64,000 nucleotides of DNA from Aliidongia dinghuensis (GTDB lineage: Bacteria > Pseudomonadota > Alphaproteobacteria > ATCC43930 > CGMCC-115725): contig NZ_BMJQ01000007.1 of NCBI RefSeq assembly GCF_014643535.1, positions 248,001 through 312,000 on the forward strand. The letters run 5' to 3'. The notes under the pieces were generated by a model, which searched no databases, was not told where the DNA came from, and saw only the letters and a list, made by a program, of their open reading frames with translations. Position numbers and translations under genes: made by a program. Every line of letters starts with the position of its first letter. Positions within the stretch are counted from its first letter, which is position 1. This document shows, piece after piece, positions 8,996 to 18,391 of this stretch.

Positions 8996-10771
8996 ATGGT
9001 CGATGTCGTACGCGGCGGAGCCGGATTGCTTCCGCCGGCAGAAGTCGAGGATGTCGAGCTCTATCATCCGAAGAGCTGGCTGACCAAATACGTCTTTTGC
9101 CAAGACGCCAAGGTCATCGCCATCCAATACTCGCTGACCGCGACGTCGATCGGCCTGGTGGCGCTGGTGCTGTCATGGCTGATGCGGCTCCAACTGGCAT
9201 TCCCCGGCTATTTCGACTTCATCCAGGCCGACAATTATTATCAGTTCATCACCATGCACGGCATGATCATGGTGATCTATCTGCTGACGGCCCTGTTCCT
9301 GGGCGGCTTCGGCAATTACCTCATCCCGCTCATGGTCGGCGCGCGGGACATGGTGTTCCCCTATGTCAACATGCTGAGCTACTGGGTCTATCTCTTGGCC
9401 GTGCTCGTGCTGGTGGCGAGCTTCTTCGTGCCGGGCGGGCCGACCGGCGCCGGCTGGACGCTCTATCCGCCGCAAGCGATCCTGCAAGGCACGCCGGGGG
9501 CCGAGTGGGGCATCATCGTGATGCTGGTCTCGCTCATCCTGTTCATCATCGGCTTCACGATGGGTGGGCTCAACTACGTGGTGACGGTGCTGCAGGGCCG
9601 CACGCGGGGCATGACGCTGATGCGGCTGCCGCTCACGGTCTGGGGCATCTTCACCGCGACGGTCATGGCGCTGCTTGCGTTCCCGGCGCTGTTCGTCGGC
9701 TGCGTGATGATGCTGTTCGACCGGCTGCTCGGCACCAGCTTCTTCATGCCGACCCTGATCACCGCCGGCGAGATGCTCAAGACCAACGGTGGCAGCCCGA
9801 TCCTGTGGCAGCACCTGTTCTGGTTCTTCGGCCATCCGGAAGTCTATATCGTGGCGCTGCCCGCATTCGGCATCGTGTCCGACCTGATCAGCACCCACGC
9901 GCGCAAGAACATCTTCGGCTATCGCATGATGGTCTGGGCGATCGTCGGCATCGGTGCGCTCAGCTTCATCGTCTGGGCGCACCACATGTACGTGAGCGGC
10001 ATGAACCCCTATTTCGGGTTCTTCTTCGCGACGACGACGCTCATCATCGCGGTGCCGACGGCGATCAAGGTCTACAACTGGGTGCTGACGCTCTGGCGCG
10101 GCGACATCCACCTGACGGTGCCGATGCTGTTCGCGATTGCTTTCATCGTGACCTTCGTGAACGGCGGCCTTACCGGCCTGTTCCTCGGCAACGTGGTAGT
10201 CGACGTGCCGCTCTCGGGCACCATGTTCGTGGTCGCCCACTTCCACATGGTGATGGGCGTCGCCCCGATCCTCGTCGTGTTCGGCGGCATCTATCAATGG
10301 TACCCGAAGGTGACCGGGCGGATGTTGGACGACGCGCTCGGCAAGCTGCATTTCTGGGTCACGTTCGTCGGCGCCTACGCGATCTTCTTCCCGATGCACT
10401 ACCTGGGGCTCCTGGGCGTGCCGCGGCGCTACTACGAGCTCGGCCCGACCGCCTTCGTGCCGCCGTCGGCCGCGACACTCAACGTCTACATCACGATCGC
10501 GGCGCTCATCGTCGGCGCCGCCCAGCTCGCTTTCCTGTTCAACCTGGCCTGGAGCCTGCGCCATGGCCGCGAGGCCGGCGGCAATCCGTGGCGGGCGACG
10601 ACGCTCGAATGGCAGACGCCCTCGACGCCGCCGCCGCACGGCAACTGGGGCCGCGAGCTGCCGGTCGTCTATCGCTGGGCCTATGATTACAGCGTGCCGG
10701 GGGCGGAGGAGGACTTCATCCCGCAGAACCAGCCCCCGCTCGCCGAAACTGCCACCCCGCGCGCCGGCTAA
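8996..10771 (+). CDS. Cytochrome c oxidase subunit I (A1-type)
   Basis: 591 residues with twelve or more membrane segments. Ligands are visible: the low-spin haem His in Thr-Met-His-Gly-Met, the second haem/CuB pair in Val-Ala-His-Phe-His-Met, CuB His-His in Trp-Ala-His-His-Met, and the Gly-His-Pro-Glu-Val-Tyr motif. That motif supplies the CuB His, the D-channel Glu and the cross-linked Tyr, which places the enzyme in class A1. The D-channel entry region (Gly-Ala-Arg-Asp-Met-Val-Phe-Pro, then Asn-Met-Leu-Ser-Tyr-Trp) keeps the Asp but has Met where many enzymes have a second Asn. It reduces oxygen and pumps protons in the inner membrane. Confidence 0.95.
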   Translation: MVDVVRGGAGLLPPAEVEDVELYHPKSWLTKYVFCQDAKVIAIQYSLTATSIGLVALVLSWLMRLQLAFPGYFDFIQADNYYQFITMHGMIMVIYLLTALFLGGFGNYLIPLMVGARDMVFPYVNMLSYWVYLLAVLVLVASFFVPGGPTGAGWTLYPPQAILQGTPGAEWGIIVMLVSLILFIIGFTMGGLNYVVTVLQGRTRGMTLMRLPLTVWGIFTATVMALLAFPALFVGCVMMLFDRLLGTSFFMPTLITAGEMLKTNGGSPILWQHLFWFFGHPEVYIVALPAFGIVSDLISTHARKNIFGYRMMVWAIVGIGALSFIVWAHHMYVSGMNPYFGFFFATTTLIIAVPTAIKVYNWVLTLWRGDIHLTVPMLFAIAFIVTFVNGGLTGLFLGNVVVDVPLSGTMFVVAHFHMVMGVAPILVVFGGIYQWYPKVTGRMLDDALGKLHFWVTFVGAYAIFFPMHYLGLLGVPRRYYELGPTAFVPPSAATLNVYITIAALIVGAAQLAFLFNLAWSLRHGREAGGNPWRATTLEWQTPSTPPPHGNWGRELPVVYRWAYDYSVPGAEEDFIPQNQPPLAETATPRAG

Positions 10772-10776
10772 GTCCC

Positions 10777-11484
10777 ATGAGCGCCATCTTCCTGTTCCTC
10801 GCGGTTGTCGCGGTGATCGCCGGCTGGTGGCTGGCGCAGCAGCGGCTCATGGCCAAGCCCTGGCTCGAGGAGGGGGCGCTCGGCGAATTCCCCGGGTCCG
10901 GCGCCCCGTCGGTACCGGCGGCGGCGATCGGTCTCGGCGTGTTCCTGGCGGTCGTGGGCTCGCTCTTCGCGCTGCTGATCAGCGCCTATTCGACGCGCAT
11001 GTCGTTCTCCGATGTGCCGCCGCTGCCGGCGCCCCGGCTGCTCTGGCTGAACACGGGCGTGCTGGTCTTGAGCAGTGCGGCGCTGCAATGGGCGGCGATC
11101 TCGGCCAAGCAGGGCGAGCTCGACCGCGTGCGGATCGGGCTTTTTCTCGGGGCACTCCTGGCGCTCGCATTCCTCGCCGGCCAGTTCCTCGCCTGGCGCC
11201 GGCTGGCGGCGGCCGGCTATTTCCTCACGGGCAATCCCGCAAGCGCCTTCTTCTATCTCATCACCGGCGTGCACGGGCTGCATCTGGCCGGCGGCATCGC
11301 GGCGCTCGGCCGAAGCGCTGCGCGGGTCTGGAGTGATCGCATCCAAGGGGGCGAGCTCAGGCTCGGCCTCGGGCTCTGCGCCGCCTATTGGCATTTCCTG
11401 CTGGCGCTCTGGCTGGTGCTCTTCGCCGTGCTCACGAGCGGCGGGGACGATTTTCTCGCGATCTGCCGATCGCTGGCCGAGTAA
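10777..11484 (+). CDS. Cytochrome c oxidase subunit III, first copy
   Basis: 235 residues with about seven hydrophobic segments, ATG five bases after the subunit I stop. The second half contains the subunit III pattern Phe-Phe-Tyr-Leu-Ile-Thr-Gly-Val-His-Gly-Leu-His-Leu and a closing Ala-Tyr-Trp-His-Phe-Leu. The first half is atypical, starting with a membrane segment and a Trp-Leu-Glu-Glu-Gly loop. A second, more regular subunit III follows at 11,513. This paired arrangement resembles the alternative oxidase operon coxMNOP of Bradyrhizobium, from memory. Confidence 0.85.
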   Translation: MSAIFLFLAVVAVIAGWWLAQQRLMAKPWLEEGALGEFPGSGAPSVPAAAIGLGVFLAVVGSLFALLISAYSTRMSFSDVPPLPAPRLLWLNTGVLVLSSAALQWAAISAKQGELDRVRIGLFLGALLALAFLAGQFLAWRRLAAAGYFLTGNPASAFFYLITGVHGLHLAGGIAALGRSAARVWSDRIQGGELRLGLGLCAAYWHFLLALWLVLFAVLTSGGDDFLAICRSLAE

Positions 11485-11512
11485 CGCTTGAATCGCAAAG
11501 GGAGCCGGATAG

Positions 11513-12235
11513 ATGACCGATCCTGCGCTGACCGACACGGGACACCCGCTCGCCCGAGCGCAAGGCCTGCGCGGCGTCGCCGCCGACTGGGCGTCCGATC
11601 AGCGGGTGTTCAAGAACGTGTCCTGGGGCAAGGCCATGATGTGGATCTTCCTCCTCAGCGACACCTTCATCTTCAGCTGCTTCCTCATCTCGTACATGAC
11701 GGTGCGCATGTCGACGACGGAGGGCTGGCCGAACACTGGCGAGGTCTTCGCGCTCACGGTCGGCGGCCACTCGACCCCGCTGCTCCTCATCGCCATCATG
11801 ACCTTCATCCTGATCAGCAGCAGCGGCACCATGGCGATGGCCGTCAATTTCGGCTATCGCCGCGACCGGGTGAAATCCGCCGGGCTGATGCTGGCGACCG
11901 CGGCGTTCGGCGCGACCTTCGTCGGCATGCAGGGGCTCGAGTGGACGAAGCTCATCCTCGAGGGCGTCCGGCCGTGGGTCAATCCCTGGGGCGCCCACCA
12001 GTTCGGCTCGTGCTTCTTCATGATCACGGGCTTCCACGGCACGCACGTGACGATCGGCGTGATCTTCCTCATCCTCATGTCGCGCAAAGTATTACGCGGC
12101 GATTTCGATACCGAGCGGCGAGGCTTTTTCACAAGCCGCAAGGGCCGGTACGAGATCGTCGAGATCATGGGCCTCTATTGGCACTTCGTCGACCTGGTGT
12201 GGGTCTTCATCTTCGCACTGTTCTATCTCTGGTAG
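11513..12235 (+). CDS. Cytochrome c oxidase subunit III, second copy
   Basis: 240 residues, with about six membrane segments. The order is regular for heme-copper oxidase subunit III: Trp-Gly-Lys-Ala-Met-Met-Trp-Ile-Phe-Leu-Leu-Ser-Asp at the start, Met-Gln-Gly-Leu-Glu-Trp in the middle, Phe-Phe-Met-Ile-Thr-Gly-Phe-His-Gly-Thr-His-Val, and Gly-Leu-Tyr-Trp-His-Phe-Val-Asp-Leu-Val-Trp-Val at the end. The start is preceded by AAAGGGAG. It stabilises subunit I and holds lipid. It differs clearly in sequence from the first copy, so the two probably occupy distinct positions or are not interchangeable. Confidence 0.9.
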   Translation: MTDPALTDTGHPLARAQGLRGVAADWASDQRVFKNVSWGKAMMWIFLLSDTFIFSCFLISYMTVRMSTTEGWPNTGEVFALTVGGHSTPLLLIAIMTFILISSSGTMAMAVNFGYRRDRVKSAGLMLATAAFGATFVGMQGLEWTKLILEGVRPWVNPWGAHQFGSCFFMITGFHGTHVTIGVIFLILMSRKVLRGDFDTERRGFFTSRKGRYEIVEIMGLYWHFVDLVWVFIFALFYLW

Positions 12236-12244
12236 GGGCGCATC

Positions 12245-12604
12245 ATGGCACACGTAACCATAGAGGCACCCGGCCACGCGACCGCGCAGGCCAGCAGCCA
12301 CGAGCACTCGATCAAGGTCTATCTCTTGGTCTGGGCCTGGCTGTTCGTGCTCAGCACCTGCTCGTACCTGGTCGATTATTTCGACATCCAGGGGCAGCTC
12401 CGCTGGTTCCTGATCCTGCTGTTCATGGTCGTGAAGGCCGGCCTGATCGTCGGCGTGTTCATGCACATGGCCTGGGAGCGCCTGGCGCTCATCTACGCGA
12501 TCCTAGTACCGCCGGTCGCGGTGCTGGTGTTCGTCGGGATCATGATGTTCGAGTCGGACTATACGCTCTTCGTCCGCATACTCTTCTTCGGGAAAGGACC
12601 GTAG
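12245..12604 (+). CDS. Cytochrome c oxidase subunit IV-like protein
   Basis: 119 residues, with three hydrophobic segments beginning near residue 30 (Tyr-Leu-Leu-Val-Trp-Ala-Trp-Leu-Phe). The middle segment contains Val-Lys-Ala-Gly-Leu-Ile-Val-Gly-Val-Phe-Met-His-Met, the conserved signature of the small prokaryotic subunit IV (CyoD/CtaF type). The N-terminus is His/Ala-rich. It follows the second subunit III gene by nine bases and closes the operon. Its role in the family is assembly and stability of the oxidase. Confidence 0.88.
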   Translation: MAHVTIEAPGHATAQASSHEHSIKVYLLVWAWLFVLSTCSYLVDYFDIQGQLRWFLILLFMVVKAGLIVGVFMHMAWERLALIYAILVPPVAVLVFVGIMMFESDYTLFVRILFFGKGP

Positions 12605-12655
12605 CGCGGGGGGCTGGCGGCCCAGGTCACGAAACGACTGAAGTGAAGGGAAATT

Positions 12656-12732
<77 letters not shown>

Positions 12733-12875
12733 AGCGCCAAGCGGGGCCCTAAAGGCGGGCGGTCCGCGGATAGTGGCGCGAAGCTAGCCTGAACGGGCGG
12801 TCGGGCTCAACCCCCTAAATCGCATGGCGGGTGAGACGGCGGCCTTTCCGTCGTCCCTATGCGATCGCGGCTCTC

Positions 12876-13943
12876 TTATGAGGCCGGTGGGAAATGCGCG
12901 GCGGCCTGGTCGGCGCCGCTCGGCAAGGGTGCCCGATGGTCGTTGATCCAGGCGACCAGGTCGTCGTCGACCTTGCGCCGGTCGAGATCGCGCAGGATCA
13001 GGTGCCAGCCGTTGGCGTAATAGGCGAGCCGCTGGGTGCCGTCCTCAGTCCGCGGCAGGCGCGCCATCAGGTCGGCGATCGGCGCCTTCGGGATCACATG
13101 GTCTTTGGCGCCGTAGAGCACCAGGAGCGGCTCCGTCACCTTGGAGGCTCCGGCCAGCGCTTCGTCCATGAGGTTGACCAGGCCGTAGATCGCGTCCGTC
13201 CGGGTCGCATGGATATAGAGCGGGTCGCGACCGAGCGCGCGCAGCATCGGGATATTGTCCGACGCCTGTATGCCGAGGCCGCGCCCGGTGAAGCGCATGT
13301 CCGGGATGACGCGCACGCCGGCCCAGAGCGCCGCCCGATTGATGAGCGGCTGGGTATCGCGCGCCCAGACCGCGGGCGGTGCCAGGATCGCACCGTCCGG
13401 CAGGTCCGGCCCGCCGTCGGCGAGGGTCGCCAGCACGACAGCACCCCCCATGCTGCAGCCGAGCGCATAGACCGGGATGCCCGGCAGACGCGAGCGCACG
13501 AGGCGGATCGCCGTGCGCAGGTCCTGCTTCAGCGTCTCGACACCCGGCCAGAGGCCCGGATGGGCCGAATGGCCGAAGCCGCGCTGGTCATAGGCGAAGG
13601 TGGCGATGCCGTGCCCCGCCAGATAGGTGCCGGGATCGGCGAATTCCTCGGCATAATCGTCGAAGCCGTGCAGCGCCACGATTGCGGCGCGGGGCAGCAC
13701 GGGCCTGCCCTGGGCGTCGGTCGGCAGCCAGGTCTGCAGCGCCAGGGCCTCGCCATCGTCGGTCACCAGCCAGTCCTGGACCAGCCCGGCGTAGGGGATC
13801 TGGCCGGGGCCAAGCGGCCGGGCCGCCGTCAGCGAAGTCTGGAAATCGGGCGGCGCGCAGGCACCGAGCAGCAGGGCCGGCAGCATGCAGGCCGCAAGCC
13901 TGACGCTGCTGCGCCAACTGTGCCGCACCGACGCCCGCCGCAT
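12876..13943 (-). CDS. Lipoprotein alpha/beta hydrolase (S33 / monoacylglycerol-lipase-like)
   Basis: 355 residues. A twin-arginine-containing start and hydrophobic stretch end in the lipobox Leu-Leu-Gly-Ala-Cys near residue 29, so it is probably an inner- or outer-membrane lipoprotein. The hydrolase fold shows His-Gly-Phe (oxyanion region), Asp-Gln-Arg-Gly-Phe-Gly, the nucleophile elbow Gly-Cys-Ser-Met-Gly-Gly, Asp in Gly-Ala-Lys-Asp-His-Val-Ile and a late His in Gly-Trp-His. These resemble the serine aminopeptidase S33 / lysophospholipase group. It starts seven bases after the ABC ATPase stop, so the two are one operon. The natural ester substrate is unknown. Confidence 0.85.
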   Translation of the reverse strand: MRRASVRHSWRSSVRLAACMLPALLLGACAPPDFQTSLTAARPLGPGQIPYAGLVQDWLVTDDGEALALQTWLPTDAQGRPVLPRAAIVALHGFDDYAEEFADPGTYLAGHGIATFAYDQRGFGHSAHPGLWPGVETLKQDLRTAIRLVRSRLPGIPVYALGCSMGGAVVLATLADGGPDLPDGAILAPPAVWARDTQPLINRAALWAGVRVIPDMRFTGRGLGIQASDNIPMLRALGRDPLYIHATRTDAIYGLVNLMDEALAGASKVTEPLLVLYGAKDHVIPKAPIADLMARLPRTEDGTQRLAYYANGWHLILRDLDRRKVDDDLVAWINDHRAPLPSGADQAAAHFPPAS

Positions 13944-13950
13944 CCGCCTC

Positions 13951-15039
13951 TCAGCGCCCGCCGTTGCTGTTCGGGCCGTTGCTGTTCGGGCCGCCGCCGT
14001 TCGGGCCGCCCGCGTCGGCTCCGCTGCCGGTCAATTGCAGGAAGATGTCCTGGAGGTTGGTCTCTTCGGTCGAGACGTCGAGAATGCCGTAACCGGCGGC
14101 ACCAACCGCCGCCAGCAGCGGGCCGAGCTCGGTGCTGCTCGGCTGGTAGCGCAGGCGGAGCTTGGCCGGCGCCACGCGCTCGAAGCCCAGCGACGCCAGC
14201 GGCTGCGGCAGCGGCTCGGGATCGGTGCCGAGCGTCAGGATGATCTCCTTGGCGTCGAGCCGGCGGAGGAGCGCCTCGGTCGTGTCGTGGGCGACAAGGC
14301 GGCCGTGATCGATGATGGCGATCCGGTCGCACAGCTCCTGCGCCTCTTCGAGATAATGGGTCGTGAGCAGGATCGTCGTGCCGTCGCGGTTCAGCTCGCG
14401 GATATAGGCCCAGAGATTCTGCCTGAGCTCGACGTCGACGCCGGCAGTCGGCTCGTCCAGCACCAGGATCGGCGGGCTGTGCACCATGGCCTTCGCGACC
14501 ATGAGGCGCCGGCGCATGCCGCCCGACAGCGTGCGCGCGTAGGCCCTGGCCTTGTCGGCCAAGCCCACCGCCTCCAGGATCTCCATGGTGCGGCGCTGGC
14601 GCTTCGGCACGCCATAGAGCCCGGCCTGCAGGTCGAGCAGCTCGAACGGCGTGAAGAACGGGTCGATGTTCAGTTCCTGCGGCACGATGCCGATGGCGGC
14701 GCGCGACTGGCGCGGCTCCTCGTCGATGTCGTGGGTCCAGATGCGCGCCCGGCCGCCGGTCTTCACCACGAGGCCGGCCAGGATGTTGATCATGGTCGAC
14801 TTGCCGGCGCCGTTCGGGCCGAGCAGGCCGAACATGGCGCCGCGCGGGACCTTGAGGTCGACATGGTCGAGCGCCGTCACGGCGCCGAACCGGCCGCGCG
14901 GCGCGTAGGTCTTGCTCAAACCGTCGAGCTGCAGCGCAAATTCGGGCAGGCCCGGGGCCGTTGTGACGGCATCGGCGGCGATAAGGGCAAGGGGGGCGGG
15001 AGAGGCAGTCATTGCATGTGTCCGGGCAATGGGTATCAT
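13951..15039 (-). CDS. ABC transporter ATP-binding protein (ABC-2 / drug-export type)
   Basis: 362 residues. Walker A Gly-Pro-Asn-Gly-Ala-Gly-Lys-Ser, a Q-loop Val-Pro-Gln-Glu, the signature Leu-Ser-Gly-Gly-Met, Walker B Ile-Leu-Val-Leu-Asp-Glu-Pro and the switch His in Thr-Thr-His-Tyr are all present. The C-terminal region is the accessory domain found in CcmA/NodI-type ATPases. The last about 20 residues are a Gly/Asn/Pro repeat encoded by short DNA repeats. No permease gene is adjacent; a lipoprotein hydrolase follows instead. An ATG at 15012 is an alternative start; neither has a clear ribosome site. Confidence 0.88.
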   Translation of the reverse strand: MIPIARTHAMTASPAPLALIAADAVTTAPGLPEFALQLDGLSKTYAPRGRFGAVTALDHVDLKVPRGAMFGLLGPNGAGKSTMINILAGLVVKTGGRARIWTHDIDEEPRQSRAAIGIVPQELNIDPFFTPFELLDLQAGLYGVPKRQRRTMEILEAVGLADKARAYARTLSGGMRRRLMVAKAMVHSPPILVLDEPTAGVDVELRQNLWAYIRELNRDGTTILLTTHYLEEAQELCDRIAIIDHGRLVAHDTTEALLRRLDAKEIILTLGTDPEPLPQPLASLGFERVAPAKLRLRYQPSSTELGPLLAAVGAAGYGILDVSTEETNLQDIFLQLTGSGADAGGPNGGGPNSNGPNSNGGR

Positions 15040-15119
15040 CCCGCGCCGACAAGGGTCAATGCGCGCACGGTCGCGCCGCCCGCTCCCTATTCCGCCAATG
15101 CCTTGGGATACCCCACGCG

Positions 15120-15311
15120 ATGACCACGCCTTTCGAAACCATCACCGTCGAGACCAAGACCGTCGGCTGCAGCGGCAGCGGCGGTGCCGACGGTGGCCAT
15201 CCGCTCGTCTATCTGAACCTGCTGCCGGCCGGCAAGGTCGAGTGCCCCTATTGCTCGCGCCTGTTCGTCTACGAGGCGCCGAAGGATGGCAGCGCCAGCC
15301 ACGCGCACTAA
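15120..15311 (+). CDS. CHCC zinc-finger domain protein
   Basis: 63 residues. Cys in Val-Gly-Cys-Ser-Gly, His in Gly-Gly-His-Pro, and Cys-Pro-Tyr-Cys form the Cys-His-Cys-Cys zinc site of the NDUFS6-like family. Bacterial members are short stand-alone proteins often found in alphaproteobacteria; the eukaryotic relative is an accessory subunit of respiratory complex I. The spacing and the Tyr-Leu-Asn-Leu-Leu-Pro segment fit the family. Its bacterial role is not established. It is divergent from the ABC ATPase gene and followed by polA. Confidence 0.85.
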   Translation: MTTPFETITVETKTVGCSGSGGADGGHPLVYLNLLPAGKVECPYCSRLFVYEAPKDGSASHAH

Positions 15312-15403
15312 CGGGCCACGCGCATTGCGCCGCCTGTCGTCTCCGCCCCCATCGTTTCCGCCATTTGGGGAATGACGATCAACAACAGAGAAGGAAGCCG
15401 ATC

Positions 15404-18250
15404 TTGTCCGAGAGCCCTGTCGCACCGCGTCATGTCTACCTGGTCGACGGGTCGGGCTTCATCTTCCGCGCCTTCCACGCCCTGCCGCCGCTGAACCGGG
15501 CCGACGGCACCCCCGTCAACGCGGTGCTCGGCTTCTCCAACATGCTGTACAAGCTGGTTGGCGAGACCGATGCCGATCATATCGCCGTCATCTTCGACGC
15601 CTCGCGCATTACCTTCCGCAACCGGCTCTACGACCAGTACAAGGCGCAACGGCCCGAGGCGCCGCCGGAGCTCATCCCGCAGTTCCGGATTGTGCGCGAG
15701 GCGACCGAGGCGTTCAACATCGCCCAGGTCGAGATGGTCGATTACGAGGCTGACGACCTGATCGCGACTTACGCGCGCCTCGCGCGCGCGGCCGGCGCCA
15801 TCGTCACGATCGTCTCGTCCGACAAGGACCTGATGCAGCTGGTCGGCGACGGTGTTGCGATGTACGACCCGCTGAAGCAGCGGGCAATCGGCCCGGACGA
15901 GGTGCGCGAGAAGTTCGGCGTCGGGCCGGAGCAGGTGGTCGACGTGCAGGCGCTGTGCGGCGATTCGGTCGACAATGTGCCGGGCGTGCCGGGCATCGGC
16001 GTCAAAACTGCGGCCGAGCTCATCAACACCTACGGCGATCTCGAGACGCTGCTCTCTCGCGCCCCCGAGATCAAGCAGCCGAAGCGGCGCCAGTCGCTGA
16101 TCGATTTCGCCGAGCAGGCGCGCATTTCCAGGGCGCTGGTCGAGCTCAAGTCCGACGTCGAGGTGCCGGTGCCGCTCGCCGACCTCGGCCTCAGGCCGAG
16201 CGACCCGGGCAAGCTCCTGGGCTTCCTGCAGGCCCAGGGCTTCCGGCAGCTGGCGAGCCGGGTCCAGACGCGCCATCCCGGGGCGGTGCCGACGGCGGCT
16301 GCGCCGATGGCCGCTCCATCCGAGGCGGCGCCCTCGGCGGCTTCCAGTTCGGTGGCGCCGGTCGCGATCGCATCCGACACGCCGCAGCCGCCGGCCCAGG
16401 TCGAGAAACGCTACGAGCTGGTGCAGACCGAGGCCGACCTCGACCGGTGGATCGCGCGGGCCGAGGCCGAGGGCGTGGTCGCGTTCGATACCGAGACCAA
16501 TTCGCTCGACGCGGTGCTGGCCGAGCTGGTCGGCATCTCGCTCGCGGTGGCGCCGGGCGAGGCGTGCTACATCCCGGTCGGCCATGTCGGCGAGGCGGCG
16601 GCCGGCGAGCTTAATCTCAGCGGCGCCGAACGGCCGCCGCAGATCCCGCTCGACACCGTGCTGGCAAGGCTGAAGCCGCTCCTGGAAGCCCCGGCGGTGC
16701 TCAAGGTCGGCCACAACGCGAAATACGACATCCAGATCTTCCGCAGCTACGGGATCGAGGTGGCGCCGGTCGACTGCACCATGCTGCTCGCCAACACGCT
16801 CGAGGCGGGCGCGCATGGCATGGGCATGGACGAGCTGGCGCTAATCTATTTCGATTACGAAACGATCAAGTACAAGGATGTGGCCGGCAGCGGCAAGAGC
16901 CATAAGGGCTTCGCGGCTGTGCCGCTCGAGGCGGCGCGCGACTATGCCGCTGAGGATGCGGACATCACGCTCCGGCTCCATCGCCTCTTGAAGCCGCGCG
17001 TCGGCCGCGAGCGCATGGCGACGGTCTACGAGACGATCGAGCGGCCGCTGATGCCGGTCGTGGCCGCTATGGAGCGGGCCGGCATCAAGGTCGACCGGGC
17101 GGAGCTCCTGCGCCTCTCGGCCGACTTCGGCGAGCGCATGGTCGACTATGAGAAGGAGATCCATGTGCTGGCGGGCGGGCCGTTCAACATCGGCTCGCCG
17201 AAGCAGCTGGGCGAGGTGCTGTTCGAGAAGCTGGGCCTGCCCGGCGGCAAGAAGGGCAAGAACGGCGCCTATGGCACGGACGCCGGCATCCTCGAGGATC
17301 TGGCCCAGACTCACGACCTGCCGCGCCGCGTGCTCGACTGGCGCCAGCTCGCCAAGCTGAAATCGACCTATGCCGACGCGCTCGTCGAGCAGATCAACCC
17401 CAAGACCGGCCGGGTCCACACCAGCTACTCGCTCGCAGGGGCTGCGACCGGGCGCTTGGCCTCGACCGATCCCAACCTGCAGAACATCCCGGTCAGGACG
17501 GAGGAGGGCCGCAAGATCCGCCGCGCCTTCGTGTCGGAGCCCGGCCATGTGCTGATGTCGGCCGACTATTCGCAGATCGAGCTTCGTCTCGCCGCGCATG
17601 TCGCCGGCATCGAGGCCTTGAAGCAGGCGTTCCGCAACGGCGACGACATTCATGCCATGACGGCGAGCCAGGTGTTCGGCGTGCCGGTCGAGGGCATGGA
17701 TCCGATGGTGCGCCGGCGCGCCAAGGCGATCAATTTCGGCATCATCTACGGCATTTCCGGCTTCGGGCTCGCCCAGCAGCTGTCGATCACGCCGGCCGAG
17801 GCGTCGGAATTCATCAAGGCCTATTTCCAGCGCTTCCCCGAGATCCGCAACTACATGGACGAGACCAAGGCGTTCTGCCGCGAGCACGGCTATGTGAAGA
17901 CGATCTTCGGCCGGAAGTGCCATCTGCCGGGCATCAAGGACTCGAATCCGGCGCGGCGTGCCTTCTCGGAGCGGGCAGCGATCAACGCGCCGCTGCAGGG
18001 GGCGGCGGCCGACATCATCAAGCGGGCGATGATCCGGTTGCCGGCACGGCTCGCCGCCGAAGGGCTCAAGGCGCGCATGCTGCTGCAGGTGCACGACGAA
18101 CTGGTGTTCGAGGTGCCCGAGTCGGAGACGGAACGCACCATCCCCGTGCTGAAGGAAGTGATGGAGGGCGCGTGCGCGCCGGTCATCGAGCTCTCCGTGC
18201 CGCTCGTCGTCGAGGTCGGTCAGGCACACAGCTGGGACGAGGCGCACTAA
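15404..18250 (+). CDS. polA: DNA polymerase I
   Basis: 948 residues, starting at TTG 15404, which has AGAAGGA at a good distance; no in-frame ATG lies near. The 5'-3' exonuclease domain opens with Tyr-Leu-Val-Asp-Gly-Ser and includes the Asp-Lys-Asp-Leu-Met-Gln-Leu helix-clamp region. A Pro/Ala/Ser-rich linker of about 45 residues follows. The 3'-5' exonuclease domain keeps Asp-Thr-Glu, so proofreading is probably intact. The polymerase domain has motif A Asp-Tyr-Ser-Gln-Ile-Glu-Leu-Arg, the Lys-Ala-x-Asn-Phe-Gly O-helix and motif C Gln-Val-His-Asp-Glu-Leu. It acts in Okazaki fragment processing and repair. Confidence 0.97.
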   Translation: MSESPVAPRHVYLVDGSGFIFRAFHALPPLNRADGTPVNAVLGFSNMLYKLVGETDADHIAVIFDASRITFRNRLYDQYKAQRPEAPPELIPQFRIVREATEAFNIAQVEMVDYEADDLIATYARLARAAGAIVTIVSSDKDLMQLVGDGVAMYDPLKQRAIGPDEVREKFGVGPEQVVDVQALCGDSVDNVPGVPGIGVKTAAELINTYGDLETLLSRAPEIKQPKRRQSLIDFAEQARISRALVELKSDVEVPVPLADLGLRPSDPGKLLGFLQAQGFRQLASRVQTRHPGAVPTAAAPMAAPSEAAPSAASSSVAPVAIASDTPQPPAQVEKRYELVQTEADLDRWIARAEAEGVVAFDTETNSLDAVLAELVGISLAVAPGEACYIPVGHVGEAAAGELNLSGAERPPQIPLDTVLARLKPLLEAPAVLKVGHNAKYDIQIFRSYGIEVAPVDCTMLLANTLEAGAHGMGMDELALIYFDYETIKYKDVAGSGKSHKGFAAVPLEAARDYAAEDADITLRLHRLLKPRVGRERMATVYETIERPLMPVVAAMERAGIKVDRAELLRLSADFGERMVDYEKEIHVLAGGPFNIGSPKQLGEVLFEKLGLPGGKKGKNGAYGTDAGILEDLAQTHDLPRRVLDWRQLAKLKSTYADALVEQINPKTGRVHTSYSLAGAATGRLASTDPNLQNIPVRTEEGRKIRRAFVSEPGHVLMSADYSQIELRLAAHVAGIEALKQAFRNGDDIHAMTASQVFGVPVEGMDPMVRRRAKAINFGIIYGISGFGLAQQLSITPAEASEFIKAYFQRFPEIRNYMDETKAFCREHGYVKTIFGRKCHLPGIKDSNPARRAFSERAAINAPLQGAAADIIKRAMIRLPARLAAEGLKARMLLQVHDELVFEVPESETERTIPVLKEVMEGACAPVIELSVPLVVEVGQAHSWDEAH

Positions 18251-18391
18251 GGGTTTGGCGGGCGTCAGGGCGGCCGCGATCGGCCGTCCCGCGATCAATT
18301 GACCCTCGGGAGATTTGTTACAACTCTTGCGCAGATCCGCCATGCGGGCCTAGGCTGCAGGTGTTGTCAACAACCGAAAGGAGGTGATCTC

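Noticed and set aside
9173..10639. A 488-codon open frame opposite the oxidase subunit I gene
   Set aside because: Composition is His/Arg/Asp-rich antisense noise typical of high-GC DNA; the plus strand encodes clear oxidase motifs.
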